In this document: positions 35,530 to 43,662 of the stretch, in pieces
Position numbering within the stretch: the first letter of the stretch is position 1
How the letters are laid out: the number at the start of each line of letters is the position of its first letter
Assembly (NCBI RefSeq): GCF_040207125.1
Contig: NZ_CP157940.1
Coordinates: 806,001 to 870,000, forward strand
Reading direction: 5' to 3'
Source of the DNA: Lacrimispora sp. BS-2
GTDB taxonomy: Bacteria; Bacillota; Clostridia; Lachnospirales; Lachnospiraceae
DNA: 64,000 bases
Made by a program: the position numbers and the translations under genes
Notes under the pieces: model-generated
Databases searched by the model: none
Seen by the model: only the letters and a program-made list of their open reading frames with translations
What the model was told of the DNA's origin: nothing

Positions 35530-36828
35530 TCATATCTGAATATCGGACAACTTCTGGATGTAATATTGAGTATTAATAATAAACCACATTTGGGCATCAA
35601 ATCTCATAATGGTCCAGATCGATAAGCCCTGGAGATCATATTCTGCTACCAGTGCAGCCCTTGCGTCAAAGCTTCTTGCATCTTTAAACCATACTAAATG
35701 CAAAATCCCATCACTGCCCACATAGTAGAAATAAGATGACTGTGCTGCTTCATTAAATTGTATTGGTATACCGTTTGCCGATGCAATTTCAACCGCATTA
35801 TTAAAGTTTATCGCGGTAGCTTCTGTGGCCCCGGGAACATAGGGAAGTGTCCAATCATAGCCCAGAGTGGTGATTCCTAGAAGAACTTTTTCAGGTGGAA
35901 TAATACTAACCCCGTAACCTAATAATTCTCTTAAGACATTAACCGGAAAGATTGAGCTGGGATAGCTGTAATACCTTGCCCATTCATAAGAAGAAAATGT
36001 GATTCCATCCACAAGTTCAGATAATTTTGAATAGTCTATTTTTTCAAAACTTACGTTAGGGGTATCAATATACATAACTGGTGTTATGGTAATTACTATC
36101 CTGTAACCTTCTGAATGAAATATCGCAGAGGCTTTTTTAAAATATTCTGCAATGCTATCTATGTTGTCATAGGTGATGTTTTCAACATATATGTTTATAC
36201 CATAAAAGCCTTTCATTTTCAGGGTGTGAAGAGCATTATCAATAAGGAGATCCTGCACAGAAGGATTATTTAAAATATTATAGGCCACTTCACGGCTGAC
36301 TATTCCTTCTTCCGTAATAGTTGAAACAAACATCATGGGTGCTACACCATAAATTTTAGCCAGATTGACAAGTTCCGTGTCATCGGCACTGGAGACAATT
36401 TCCCCTTCACTTGTCGCTCTATAATTGAATATGTCCAGATAAGATAAAAATGGAAGCGTTTTTATTAAAACAGATTTATCTATATATGGAAAGGCATAAC
36501 CACTGGTGGCAATTGTTCTTGTTTTATTCGTTTGATAGCTTATGACTATGGTTTCACCGGCGTACATAAATTCTCTATCGGAAAGATAGGGGTTATTTCT
36601 TAATAATTCCATTGGCGTAGTACCATGCTGCTCTGCAATACTCCCCAAAGTGTCACCAGCCTGGACCGTATAGAGTGTTTCCGGCTGTACAATCACAATA
36701 GTTTGGCCTATTGCTAAATTGCCAGGGTTTATAATTCCGTTTTCCAATATTAATCTGTTAACAGGGATTTTGTAATAATCTGATATTGAATTTATGGTTT
36801 CACCGGGTTGGACAACGTGTATGATCAT
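35530..36828 (-). CDS. LysM - GH18 protein (YaaH/SleL-like) with altered catalytic motif
   Basis: 432 aa from the ATG at 36828 (GAGGG 5 nt upstream); the in-frame TTG at 36840 overlaps that ribosome site. Two LysM domains (about 1-45 and 50-95: VVQPGETINSISDYY, TVQAGDTLGSIAEQHG) are followed by a GH18 barrel. This is the layout of spore cortex-lytic N-acetylglucosaminidases of the YaaH/SleL group. The catalytic motif DGxNxDxE appears as YGINIYVEN: the final Glu remains but both Asp positions are Tyr. It may be a weak enzyme or a sugar-binding coat protein. No signal peptide, as usual for SleL-type proteins. Confidence 0.82.
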   Translation of the reverse strand: MIIHVVQPGETINSISDYYKIPVNRLILENGIINPGNLAIGQTIVIVQPETLYTVQAGDTLGSIAEQHGTTPMELLRNNPYLSDREFMYAGETIVISYQTNKTRTIATSGYAFPYIDKSVLIKTLPFLSYLDIFNYRATSEGEIVSSADDTELVNLAKIYGVAPMMFVSTITEEGIVSREVAYNILNNPSVQDLLIDNALHTLKMKGFYGINIYVENITYDNIDSIAEYFKKASAIFHSEGYRIVITITPVMYIDTPNVSFEKIDYSKLSELVDGITFSSYEWARYYSYPSSIFPVNVLRELLGYGVSIIPPEKVLLGITTLGYDWTLPYVPGATEATAINFNNAVEIASANGIPIQFNEAAQSSYFYYVGSDGILHLVWFKDARSFDARAALVAEYDLQGLSIWTIMRFDAQMWFIINTQYYIQKLSDIQI

Positions 36829-37021
36829 GGATTCCCTCAAATGATCTTATTAATACTATTATATGCTAATCTTACATGTTCATAACATCATAGTATAATA
36901 ATATGTATCTCAATAATTTTACGCAATAACTGGCTTAGGCAGCTGCAATAGATAGTCAATGATAAAGACGGGTATCCGGAAAATTCCGGACCGCCCTTAA
37001 TGATAAATATTTAACCGAATG

Positions 37022-37069
37022 AAAAAATCCAAATTTCTTGCGATGAATGATAAGGGATTTGGATTTTTT
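37022..37069. terminator. AT-rich hairpin with flanking T-runs
   Basis: AAAAAATCCAAAT pairs with ATTTGGATTTTTT around a 22-nt loop. A second hairpin (TCCGG-AAAATT-CCGGA) lies at about 36968-36983. Both lie in the 36829-37160 gap upstream of the GGDEF gene; no riboswitch consensus was recognised. Confidence 0.5.
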
Positions 37070-37160
37070 ATGTGCAAAGATTTTCAGGTTGAACTTTGTA
37101 AGAGAAATAGTTATACTTAATTTATGCGGGGCCAGCCAGCATGTAATACAGCAATGAGCC

Positions 37161-39836
37161 ATGCAGGAAAGGGTATGTTTAACCGAAGCGATCAGGAAGA
37201 TGAGATTACGAAGACCACGAAAATGCATGTCGATTCAGAATGTGACTATTGTCACATTTATCTGTCTGTTCCTCTTGTCCATTGTAACCATTGAAAGACT
37301 TGTGCTGAACAATTGGCAATCCTCTATAATCAGAGAGACTGCCGGGATGTCTGAAAAGATGAACCATGATACCATAGAAAAGGTGAATTTATTTTTCAGA
37401 GTTCCAGTTACGGCAAATGAACTAGGGAAAAAACTGATTGAAAATAACACCATTAATTTTACTGATGAAAAGAGCCGCAACTCTTTTTTTCTTGGCATAT
37501 TAAACTCTTATGAGAAAGAGATTTATAGTTTTGCTTATGCATCGGTTGATGGAGAATACTATGGTGCTCTCAGAAATAAAAAAGGGGAACTTGAACTGAT
37601 AAAGAACACAGGCGCCTTTGATCCAAGGCAGCAGGAATGGTATCAGGCGGCTGAAAAAGAGGGGGAACCTGTCTTTTCGCCTGTATACAAAGACTTCATC
37701 GTAAATGACCTGGCAGTATCTGTTTCATGCCCTGTATATGATGAAGAAGGAAAGCTTAAGGGCGTTTTAGGATCCCATATACTTCTTTCCGATATGGGTG
37801 ATTATCTGAAAAACGAGACCGCTGGTTCGGGCGGCTATGTATCTGTTATAGAGGAGGATACCCGGTATTTAATTGCAAATTCCATGGGAGAAAATAATTA
37901 TTCCATAACTGGTGACGGGTCACTGAAAAGAAGTACCATCGATGACCTTTCCCTTCCGGCCGTAAAGAACAGTTATGAGAAATATCTTAAATCCCATGAG
38001 GCAGAATTCTCATTGAAGATGGGAGATGTGGACTGGTATGGGAACGTACAGGAATACCGGGAAACAGGTCTAGACTGGATCATTATTTCTGTGATTCCGG
38101 GAAGACTTCTGACTGCGGAACTGAACCGGAATATCGGGGTTTCAGCGGAGCTGGCTTTTATTGCCGGCCTTCTTTCCATAGGTATTTTTTCCCTTATCAT
38201 CCAAAGGCTCTATAAGCCCATCAATGGCCTGCTGACCATTGCGGAGAATATTTCTGCGGGAAATTTAGAGCAAAGGGTAAAGATCGTAAGGAATGACGAA
38301 ATCGGAAGGATATCCCATGTATTTAACCGTCTGGCGGATAATCTGCTGGATATGGTCAAGCATCTGGAAAGTATTGTTGAAATGCGGACCATGGAGTTAA
38401 ATAAGGCAAATGAAATTTTAAAGGAGAATCAGTCCCAGCTTCATCTCATACTGGATACGGCGGCGGAAGCCATATTTGGCACGGATTTAAACGGCAGATG
38501 TACATTCTGCAACAAAAGCTGTCTTCGTCTTCTGGGATATACAGAGCCTGAGGAATTGCTGGGAATCGATATGTGGTCTGCTTTAGGCTGCAAAGGGCAG
38601 GCTGAGGGGACAAGCTTGAATGGAAAGCAGTTTTTTGCCGATTTTCTCAGTCCGGATAAGGCTGGAGTGGAAAAGACCGGCTTGCTGAAACGGGCCGACG
38701 GAACATGCTTTGATGCGGAATACCGCGCCCTGCCCCAATTAAGGGAGGGGAGGCATGTTGGATATGTCATAACCTTTGCGGATATTACCGAACGAAAGAA
38801 GGGGGAGGAAAAGATCCGCTTTTTGAGCTATCATGATCCTCTGACCGGACTGGTAAACCGAAGATGTTTTGAGAAGGAGATGAAGCAGGCGGATACCCAG
38901 CAGAACCATCCGGTTTCCCTGATATTTCTCGATTTAAACGGATTAAAGCTCATCAATGATACCTTTGGGCATACGGACGGGGATGAATTCATTGTTAAAG
39001 TCGCTCAGGTCTTAAAAAATAACTGCCGGGAAAGGGATGTTGCCGCACGGATCGGCGGAGATGAATTTACGGTTTTGCTTCCGCGCACTTCCAGGGAAGA
39101 GGCAGAGACCATCGCTGCAAGGATAAAAGATCAGGTTGCCGGGGAAAAGGTCAACATGGTATCATGCAGCGTTGCAGTGGGAATTGCTGCAAAGGTCAGG
39201 CACTGGCAGAAGATTGAACAGATACTGGAGGCAGCAGAGAACGAGATGTATAAGGAAAAGAGCATTTCTTCCATAAACTTTGGAATTCATGCGATTAATG
39301 GCATCATCACCTCTCTTCATATGAAAAGCCCCTGGGAGAAAAAACACTCGGAAGAAGTCAGTAAGCTGTGCGAAAAGATCGGTACAGCCATGGGGCTTCC
39401 TGAAACAGATATCAAGAAGCTGCGGGATGGGGCATATCTTCACGACATCGGCAAGATAACCCTAAGCGAGTCGATTCTTGAGAAAACTCCGGAGCAGCTG
39501 AATGAAGTTGAAAATGAGATGATAAGGCAGCATCCTGCCATCGGATACCGCATCCTGAATCTGTCCCAGGAAACCCTGGACCTTGCCAACGGGGTGTACG
39601 GGCACCACGAATGCTGGGATGGTTCCGGGTATCCTAAGGGCTTAAAAGGGGAGGAAATCCCGCTTAATTCACGTATTTTAGCTGTTGCAGAAGTGTATGA
39701 GCGGATCTTAAACCGGGAAAAGGACCGGAGAGTGGGAAAGAAAAAGGCGCTGCAGGCCATTTCAATGGGTTCCGGACAGAAATATGATCCAGCTATTGCT
39801 GAGTTATTCATCCGTATCATGAAGGATAGAAGGTAA
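37161..39836 (+). CDS. Membrane GGDEF / HD-GYP protein with Cache, HAMP and PAS
   Basis: Up to 891 aa. The start is uncertain: ATG codons at 37161, 37200 and 37227 are in frame and none has a clean ribosome site. Order: membrane segment at about 28-48, dCache sensor about 50-325, second segment about 330-350, HAMP, short coiled coil, PAS (LILDTAAEAIFGTDLNG), GGDEF with intact GGDEF motif (DPLTGLVNRR...ARIGGDEFTVLL), and HD-GYP with LHDIGK and HHECWDGSGYPKGL. It can in principle both make and break cyclic di-GMP, though many such fusions work in one direction. Typical of clostridial environment sensors. Confidence 0.9.
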   Translation: MQERVCLTEAIRKMRLRRPRKCMSIQNVTIVTFICLFLLSIVTIERLVLNNWQSSIIRETAGMSEKMNHDTIEKVNLFFRVPVTANELGKKLIENNTINFTDEKSRNSFFLGILNSYEKEIYSFAYASVDGEYYGALRNKKGELELIKNTGAFDPRQQEWYQAAEKEGEPVFSPVYKDFIVNDLAVSVSCPVYDEEGKLKGVLGSHILLSDMGDYLKNETAGSGGYVSVIEEDTRYLIANSMGENNYSITGDGSLKRSTIDDLSLPAVKNSYEKYLKSHEAEFSLKMGDVDWYGNVQEYRETGLDWIIISVIPGRLLTAELNRNIGVSAELAFIAGLLSIGIFSLIIQRLYKPINGLLTIAENISAGNLEQRVKIVRNDEIGRISHVFNRLADNLLDMVKHLESIVEMRTMELNKANEILKENQSQLHLILDTAAEAIFGTDLNGRCTFCNKSCLRLLGYTEPEELLGIDMWSALGCKGQAEGTSLNGKQFFADFLSPDKAGVEKTGLLKRADGTCFDAEYRALPQLREGRHVGYVITFADITERKKGEEKIRFLSYHDPLTGLVNRRCFEKEMKQADTQQNHPVSLIFLDLNGLKLINDTFGHTDGDEFIVKVAQVLKNNCRERDVAARIGGDEFTVLLPRTSREEAETIAARIKDQVAGEKVNMVSCSVAVGIAAKVRHWQKIEQILEAAENEMYKEKSISSINFGIHAINGIITSLHMKSPWEKKHSEEVSKLCEKIGTAMGLPETDIKKLRDGAYLHDIGKITLSESILEKTPEQLNEVENEMIRQHPAIGYRILNLSQETLDLANGVYGHHECWDGSGYPKGLKGEEIPLNSRILAVAEVYERILNREKDRRVGKKKALQAISMGSGQKYDPAIAELFIRIMKDRR

Positions 39837-40041
39837 TGCCGCTTTGGGAAAACAGAACACAGAGCAGACTGCCGATGTGTTTAAAAAGATCGTAGAACAG
39901 ACTGATTCCGTTAATACGCTGGTGTCAAAGATATCCGAATCATTGAAGAGCCAGGCAAACAGTGTCTCTGAACTGGGAGATGGAATGCAGAAGATTTCCA
40001 TGGTAACCCAGGTTAACGCAGTCAGTCTGATGTTACAATGA
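39835..40041 (+). pseudogene. Remnant of a chemoreceptor signalling domain
   Basis: The reading (AALGKQNTEQTADVFKKIVEQTDSVNTLVSKISESLKSQ... then GDGMQKISMVTQVNA) matches the C-terminal helix of methyl-accepting proteins, where it should continue into SATAEE-type sequence, but it breaks off after VNAVSLMLQ. No N-terminal part is present. It abuts the end of the GGDEF/HD-GYP gene, so it is a degraded leftover or a product of a deletion. Confidence 0.55.
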
Positions 40042-40126
40042 TAAACATACTTTAAGGGACAAATGCTTTCAGATGGAAAGAAAGGGGATAGAGGTATCCA
40101 GATAAAAAGAAGTTAATAAAAAAAGA

Positions 40127-40155
40127 TTGACAAATAGTCAAGATGACAGTATATT
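40127..40155 (+). promoter_or_regulatory. Promoter of the first Cys leader
   Basis: TTGACA at 40127-40132, 17-bp spacer, TATATT at 40150-40155. ATATTAAAC (40151-40159) and the inverted arms TAAAC/GTTTA (40155-40159, 40166-40170) follow. The 9-mer ATATTAAAC recurs after the -10 of the second Cys leader (62578). Confidence 0.75.
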
Positions 40156-40195
40156 AAACATATAGGTTTAGTATGAATAAGGAGAAACAGAAAAA

Positions 40196-40303
40196 ATGAA
40201 AACGAGCTGCAAGAGAAACATGAATCATATGATGAAATGTTGTTGCTGTAGATGCTTCCATGAAACAGATACAGTTTATTTGTGTGCGCGTCTTGGCTTC
40301 TGA
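40196..40303 (+). CDS. Cys-rich leader peptide upstream of the cysteine-type ABC transporter
   Basis: 35 aa; AAGGAG at 40179-40184, 11 nt before the ATG. The core is MKCCCCRCF (four consecutive Cys codons, then one more after Arg) followed by DTVYLCARLGF. A hairpin begins 31 nt after the stop. Consecutive Cys codons ahead of a terminator and a cysteine-type importer suggest transcription attenuation: stalled ribosomes at low Cys-tRNA allow read-through. The peptide resembles the one at 62628. Mechanism is inference. Confidence 0.65.
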   Translation: MKTSCKRNMNHMMKCCCCRCFHETDTVYLCARLGF

Positions 40304-40333
40304 TTTCCAATTGTTATCTTGTGACACTGAGAA

Positions 40334-40385
40334 AATAAATGGAAGGGAGCAGGTATATGCGTATACCTGCTCCTTTCCATTTATT
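40334..40385 (+). terminator. Attenuator-like hairpin between Cys leader peptide and transporter
   Basis: A 24-bp stem (AATAAATGGAAGGGAGCAGG... paired with ...CCTGCTCCTTTCCATTTATT, one G-T pair), loop TGCG. The tail is U-rich (ATTTATT) rather than a run of T, so termination may be partial. TTTCCA right after the leader stop (40304-40309) can pair with TGGAAG in its 5' arm (40340-40345), a possible antiterminator. Confidence 0.65.
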
Positions 40386-40450
40386 AATAGAAAAGGGAGG
40401 AAGGTAATTGATGAACCATATAAGAAAGAAGGAGGGGGAAAAGAAAAATC

Positions 40451-41110
40451 ATGGATTTTGAGTTTATCCGTGCCTATACGCCACTGTATGCAGAGGCGGC
40501 GGGTCTGACACTTCGAATATCTTTTCTGGGAATCCTGCTGTCAGCAGCCATTGGACTTTTGTGCAGCCTGGTCAAAATTTTTAAGATACCAGTGTTAAGG
40601 AGTATTGTGAATGGCTATATTGAGGTATCCAGGAATACGCCTCTTTTGATCCAGTTGTTCTTTTTATACTTCGGACTCCCTAAAATCGGTGTTGTTTTAA
40701 GCTCTGAAAGCTGCGCCGTAACAGGGCTGGCATTTTTAGGAGGAAGCTACATGGCGGAAGCGTTCCGCACGGGAATTGAACAGGTACCGGTCATCCAGTC
40801 AGAATCGGGTCTAAGCCTGGGTCTTACAAAATGGCAGGTATTCCGGTATATCATCCTTCCTCAGGCGGTCACCACCTCGGTTCCTGTATTTTGTGCCAAT
40901 ATCATATTTCTAATAAAAGAAACATCGGTGTTCAGTGCGGTGGCCCTGGCTGACTTAATGTTTGTGGCAAAGGATCTGATAGGAATCTATTATAAAACAG
41001 ATGAGGCCCTCCTGATGCTGGTGGCGGCATACTTAATCATTCTGCTGCCAATATCCTTACTCTGTTCCTGGATAGAAAGGAGGGTCCGCTATGCAGAATT
41101 TGGGAATTAG
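40451..41110 (+). CDS. Polar amino acid ABC permease (first)
   Basis: 219 aa with AAGGAGGGGG upstream of the ATG. About five membrane segments with the HisM-type EAA region (SESGLSLGLTKWQVFRYIILPQAV). The N-terminal YTPLYAEAAGLTLRISFLGILLS is standard for polar amino acid permeases. It is the first gene after the Cys leader; its 3' end overlaps the second permease by 20 nt. The binding protein of the operon resembles cysteine-binding CjaA, so cysteine or cystine is the likely cargo. Confidence 0.92.
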   Translation: MDFEFIRAYTPLYAEAAGLTLRISFLGILLSAAIGLLCSLVKIFKIPVLRSIVNGYIEVSRNTPLLIQLFFLYFGLPKIGVVLSSESCAVTGLAFLGGSYMAEAFRTGIEQVPVIQSESGLSLGLTKWQVFRYIILPQAVTTSVPVFCANIIFLIKETSVFSAVALADLMFVAKDLIGIYYKTDEALLMLVAAYLIILLPISLLCSWIERRVRYAEFGN

Positions 41111-41768
41111 GATACTGTTTGAGGGAAATAATTTTTTACGGCTATTTGGCGGACTCCTGGTATCTCTCAGGATTGCGGTCATATCCATGGTTTTATCCGT
41201 GGTACTTGGAATACTCCTTGGAATGGTGATGACCAGCAAAAAAAGGCCGGTTAAGTTTTTTACAAGGTTTTATCTGGAGACGGTCCGGATCATGCCTCAG
41301 CTGGTTCTTTTGTTTCTTGTTTATTTTGGGGCTGCAAAGCATTTGAACGTGAATTTCTCCGGGCAAATGGCTGCGGTCATTGTATTCACCTTTTGGGGGA
41401 CGGCTGAAATGGGGGATTTGGTCCGAAGCGCTCTGGAATCCATTCCGGTCCACCAGTATCAGAGCGGCTTTGGCCTTGGCATGACGGAGCTTCAAGTCTA
41501 CCGGTACATTGTGATTCCCCAGACCATAAGGAGGCTTCTGCCGTCAGTTATGAATCTTTTGACGAGAATGATCAAGACCACGTCTCTTGTTGTATTGATC
41601 GGCGTGATTGAGGTGGTCAAGGTTGGAAAACAGATCATTGATGCTTCCAGGTACACGGTCCCTGATGCGGCCCTCTGGATATATGGAGTGATTTTCATCC
41701 TGTACTTTGTAATCTGTTACCCGTTTTCCAGGGCAGCTGCCCTGCTAGATAAAAAATTAAAGGATTGA
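41091..41768 (+). CDS. Polar amino acid ABC permease (second)
   Basis: 225 aa, AGGAGG upstream of the ATG inside the end of the first permease. It has the HisM-type fold with EAA region YQSGFGLGMTELQVYRYIVIPQTI and four to five membrane segments. The two permeases probably form a heterodimer. The ATPase gene starts 5 nt after its stop, and expression should be controlled by the Cys leader upstream. Confidence 0.92.
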   Translation: MQNLGIRILFEGNNFLRLFGGLLVSLRIAVISMVLSVVLGILLGMVMTSKKRPVKFFTRFYLETVRIMPQLVLLFLVYFGAAKHLNVNFSGQMAAVIVFTFWGTAEMGDLVRSALESIPVHQYQSGFGLGMTELQVYRYIVIPQTIRRLLPSVMNLLTRMIKTTSLVVLIGVIEVVKVGKQIIDASRYTVPDAALWIYGVIFILYFVICYPFSRAAALLDKKLKD

Positions 41769-41773
41769 TAAAA

Positions 41774-42526
41774 ATGAGTCAGGAAATGATATTAAAGACA
41801 GAGAATCTTAGGAAGTCCTATGAAAACGGGCAGCCGGTTTTAAAGGATATTTCATTTACCTTGGAAAAAGGAGAGGTAGTCGTGGTGGTAGGACCTTCCG
41901 GCTGCGGTAAGAGCACCTTTTTGCGATGTCTCAACATGCTGGAGCCCATTGATTCCGGTACGATTCAGTTTAAGGACCGGATCATTGACAGGAGCAAGCG
42001 GGATGTTTATGAAATAAGACAGAAGATCGGCATGGTATTCCAGAGCTACGATCTATTCCCCCATAAGACCATTCTGGGGAATATTCTTCTGGCCCCTTTA
42101 AAGGTGCAGAAAAGAGATAAAAAAGAGGTGGAAAAGGAAGCGGAGCAGCTTCTGGCCCGGGTAGGGCTTCTGGACAAAAAGGATTCTTACCCAAGGCAGC
42201 TGTCCGGCGGACAGAAGCAAAGAGTGGCCATTGTAAGGGCGCTTATCATGCATCCGGAAATCCTTCTCTTAGATGAGATTACGGCAGCCCTGGACCCGGA
42301 GATGGTGCGGGAGGTTTTACAGGTGGTGCTGGAGCTGGCAAAGGACGGAATGACCATGGTCATCGTCACCCATGAAATGGAATTTGCCAGGGCAGTGGCT
42401 GACCGTGTCCTGTTCATGGATCAGGGCGTGGTAGTGGAAGAGAGCCTGCCGGGAGAGTTTTTCACCTCTCCGCGGACAGAGCGGGCAAAGCAGTTTTTAA
42501 ATACGTTTCATTATGAAGCGTTATAA
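41774..42526 (+). CDS. Polar amino acid ABC transporter ATPase
   Basis: 250 aa from the ATG at 41774 (AAAGGA upstream; an in-frame TTG at 41765 is less likely). Walker A GPSGCGKST, Q-loop FQSYDLFPHKT, signature LSGGQKQRVAIVRAL, Walker B ILLLDEITAALD and switch His in IVTHEMEFA are complete. It is the ATP-hydrolysing subunit of the importer, next to both permeases and the binding lipoprotein. Confidence 0.95.
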   Translation: MSQEMILKTENLRKSYENGQPVLKDISFTLEKGEVVVVVGPSGCGKSTFLRCLNMLEPIDSGTIQFKDRIIDRSKRDVYEIRQKIGMVFQSYDLFPHKTILGNILLAPLKVQKRDKKEVEKEAEQLLARVGLLDKKDSYPRQLSGGQKQRVAIVRALIMHPEILLLDEITAALDPEMVREVLQVVLELAKDGMTMVIVTHEMEFARAVADRVLFMDQGVVVEESLPGEFFTSPRTERAKQFLNTFHYEAL

Positions 42527-42554
42527 AATAAAAAATTAAAAGGAGGATGTAATT

Positions 42555-43424
42555 ATGAAAAAGAAATTACTGGGTGCATTATTAGGAATTACCATGGCGG
42601 CAGGTATTTTGGCAGGCTGCGGCCAGGCAAAGGACAATGGAGGAAACACAGGAGGAGCAGTTGCAAAGGCAAGAACCTTATCTGAAATCAAGGATGCCGG
42701 AACCATTAAGATTGGCGTATTCAGTGATAAGAATCCATTTGGATATGTGGATTCCAACGGAAAAATCCAGGGCTATGATGTGTATTTTGCAAAGCGCCTG
42801 GCAAAGGATTTATTTGGAAGTGAGGATAAGGTTGAATTTGTATACGTAGAGGCTGCCAGCCGGGTGGAATATTTAAAGTCAGCAAAGGTGGATGTGATTC
42901 TTGCTAATTTTACTGTTACAGATGAGAGAAAGGAACAGGTGGATTTTGCACTTCCTTACATGAAGGTGGCTCTTGGAGTGGTATCCCCTGATGCTGCTTT
43001 GATTACTGATGTGGCACAGTTAAAGGATAAGACCCTGATTGTGGTAAAGGGTACTACGGCGGAAACTTATTTTTCAGAAAACCATCAGTCAGTCAAGCTG
43101 TTAAAGTTTGATGAGTATCAGGAAGCCTATGACGCACTTCTGGACGGAAGAGGAGATGCTTTCTCCACCGATAACACAGAGGTTCTTGCCTGGGCCATTC
43201 AGAACAAGGGATTTGCCGTAGGAATCGAATCCATCGGAAATCTGGATACCATTGCTCCGGCTGTTCAGAAAGGAAACAAAGAGCTTTTAGACTGGATCAA
43301 CAGTGAGATCGAGACTCTTGGCAAGGAAGAGTTTTTCCACAAGGATTTTGAGGAAACCTTAAAGCCTGTGTATGGAGATGAAATTGATCCGGAAAATCTG
43401 GTGGTGGAAGGCGGTCAGGTTTAG
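42555..43424 (+). CDS. Cysteine-type solute-binding lipoprotein (CjaA-like)
   Basis: 289 aa. Lipoprotein signal with LAGC (Cys22), AAGGAGG upstream. The mature part, KIGVFSDKNPFGYVDSNGKIQGYDVYFAKRLAKDLFG and VEAASRVEYLKSAKVDVILANFTVTDERKEQVDFALPYMKVALGVVS, follows closely the layout of CjaA of Campylobacter, a cysteine-binding protein, as I recall it. It captures an amino acid outside the membrane for the two permeases and ATPase encoded before it. Cysteine (or cystine) specificity is also suggested by the Cys-rich leader peptide at the operon start. Confidence 0.88.
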   Translation: MKKKLLGALLGITMAAGILAGCGQAKDNGGNTGGAVAKARTLSEIKDAGTIKIGVFSDKNPFGYVDSNGKIQGYDVYFAKRLAKDLFGSEDKVEFVYVEAASRVEYLKSAKVDVILANFTVTDERKEQVDFALPYMKVALGVVSPDAALITDVAQLKDKTLIVVKGTTAETYFSENHQSVKLLKFDEYQEAYDALLDGRGDAFSTDNTEVLAWAIQNKGFAVGIESIGNLDTIAPAVQKGNKELLDWINSEIETLGKEEFFHKDFEETLKPVYGDEIDPENLVVEGGQV

Positions 43425-43487
43425 GAAACAGGATCTGAGAAAAAACATCAACAGCTGTCTTGAAATGACTTAATGAGAAAAAAAACC

Positions 43488-43516
43488 GGCAGGGCGTATT
43501 GACGTCCTGCCTTTTT
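43488..43516 (+). terminator. Terminator of the cysteine-type transporter operon
   Basis: GGCAGGGCGT pairs with ACGTCCTGCC (one G-T pair), loop ATTG, followed by TTTTT. Confidence 0.88.
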
Positions 43517-43568
43517 CATTCCATAATAAATAGCAATATTATATAACAGTGTTATAAAAGGGGAAAGA

Positions 43569-43637
43569 ATGAGTGTTCAAATAAATGATACACGTCTGGC
43601 TATTTGGGTGGCAGGAAAACATGGCTGGAGCGTCTAA
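43569..43637 (+). CDS. Possible 22-codon upstream ORF
   Basis: ATG with AAAAGGGGAAAG just upstream, coding MSVQINDTRLAIWVAGKHGW and two more residues. It ends 25 nt before the methyltransferase start. It could be a leader peptide or chance; no family is recognised. Confidence 0.3.
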   Translation: MSVQINDTRLAIWVAGKHGWSV

Positions 43638-43662
43638 GGGGAAAATGGAGGAGGTATATTAA

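Noticed and set aside
36829..37160. Cyclic-di-GMP riboswitch ahead of the GGDEF/HD-GYP gene
   Set aside because: Two hairpins are present but I could not find the conserved core bases of either riboswitch class.
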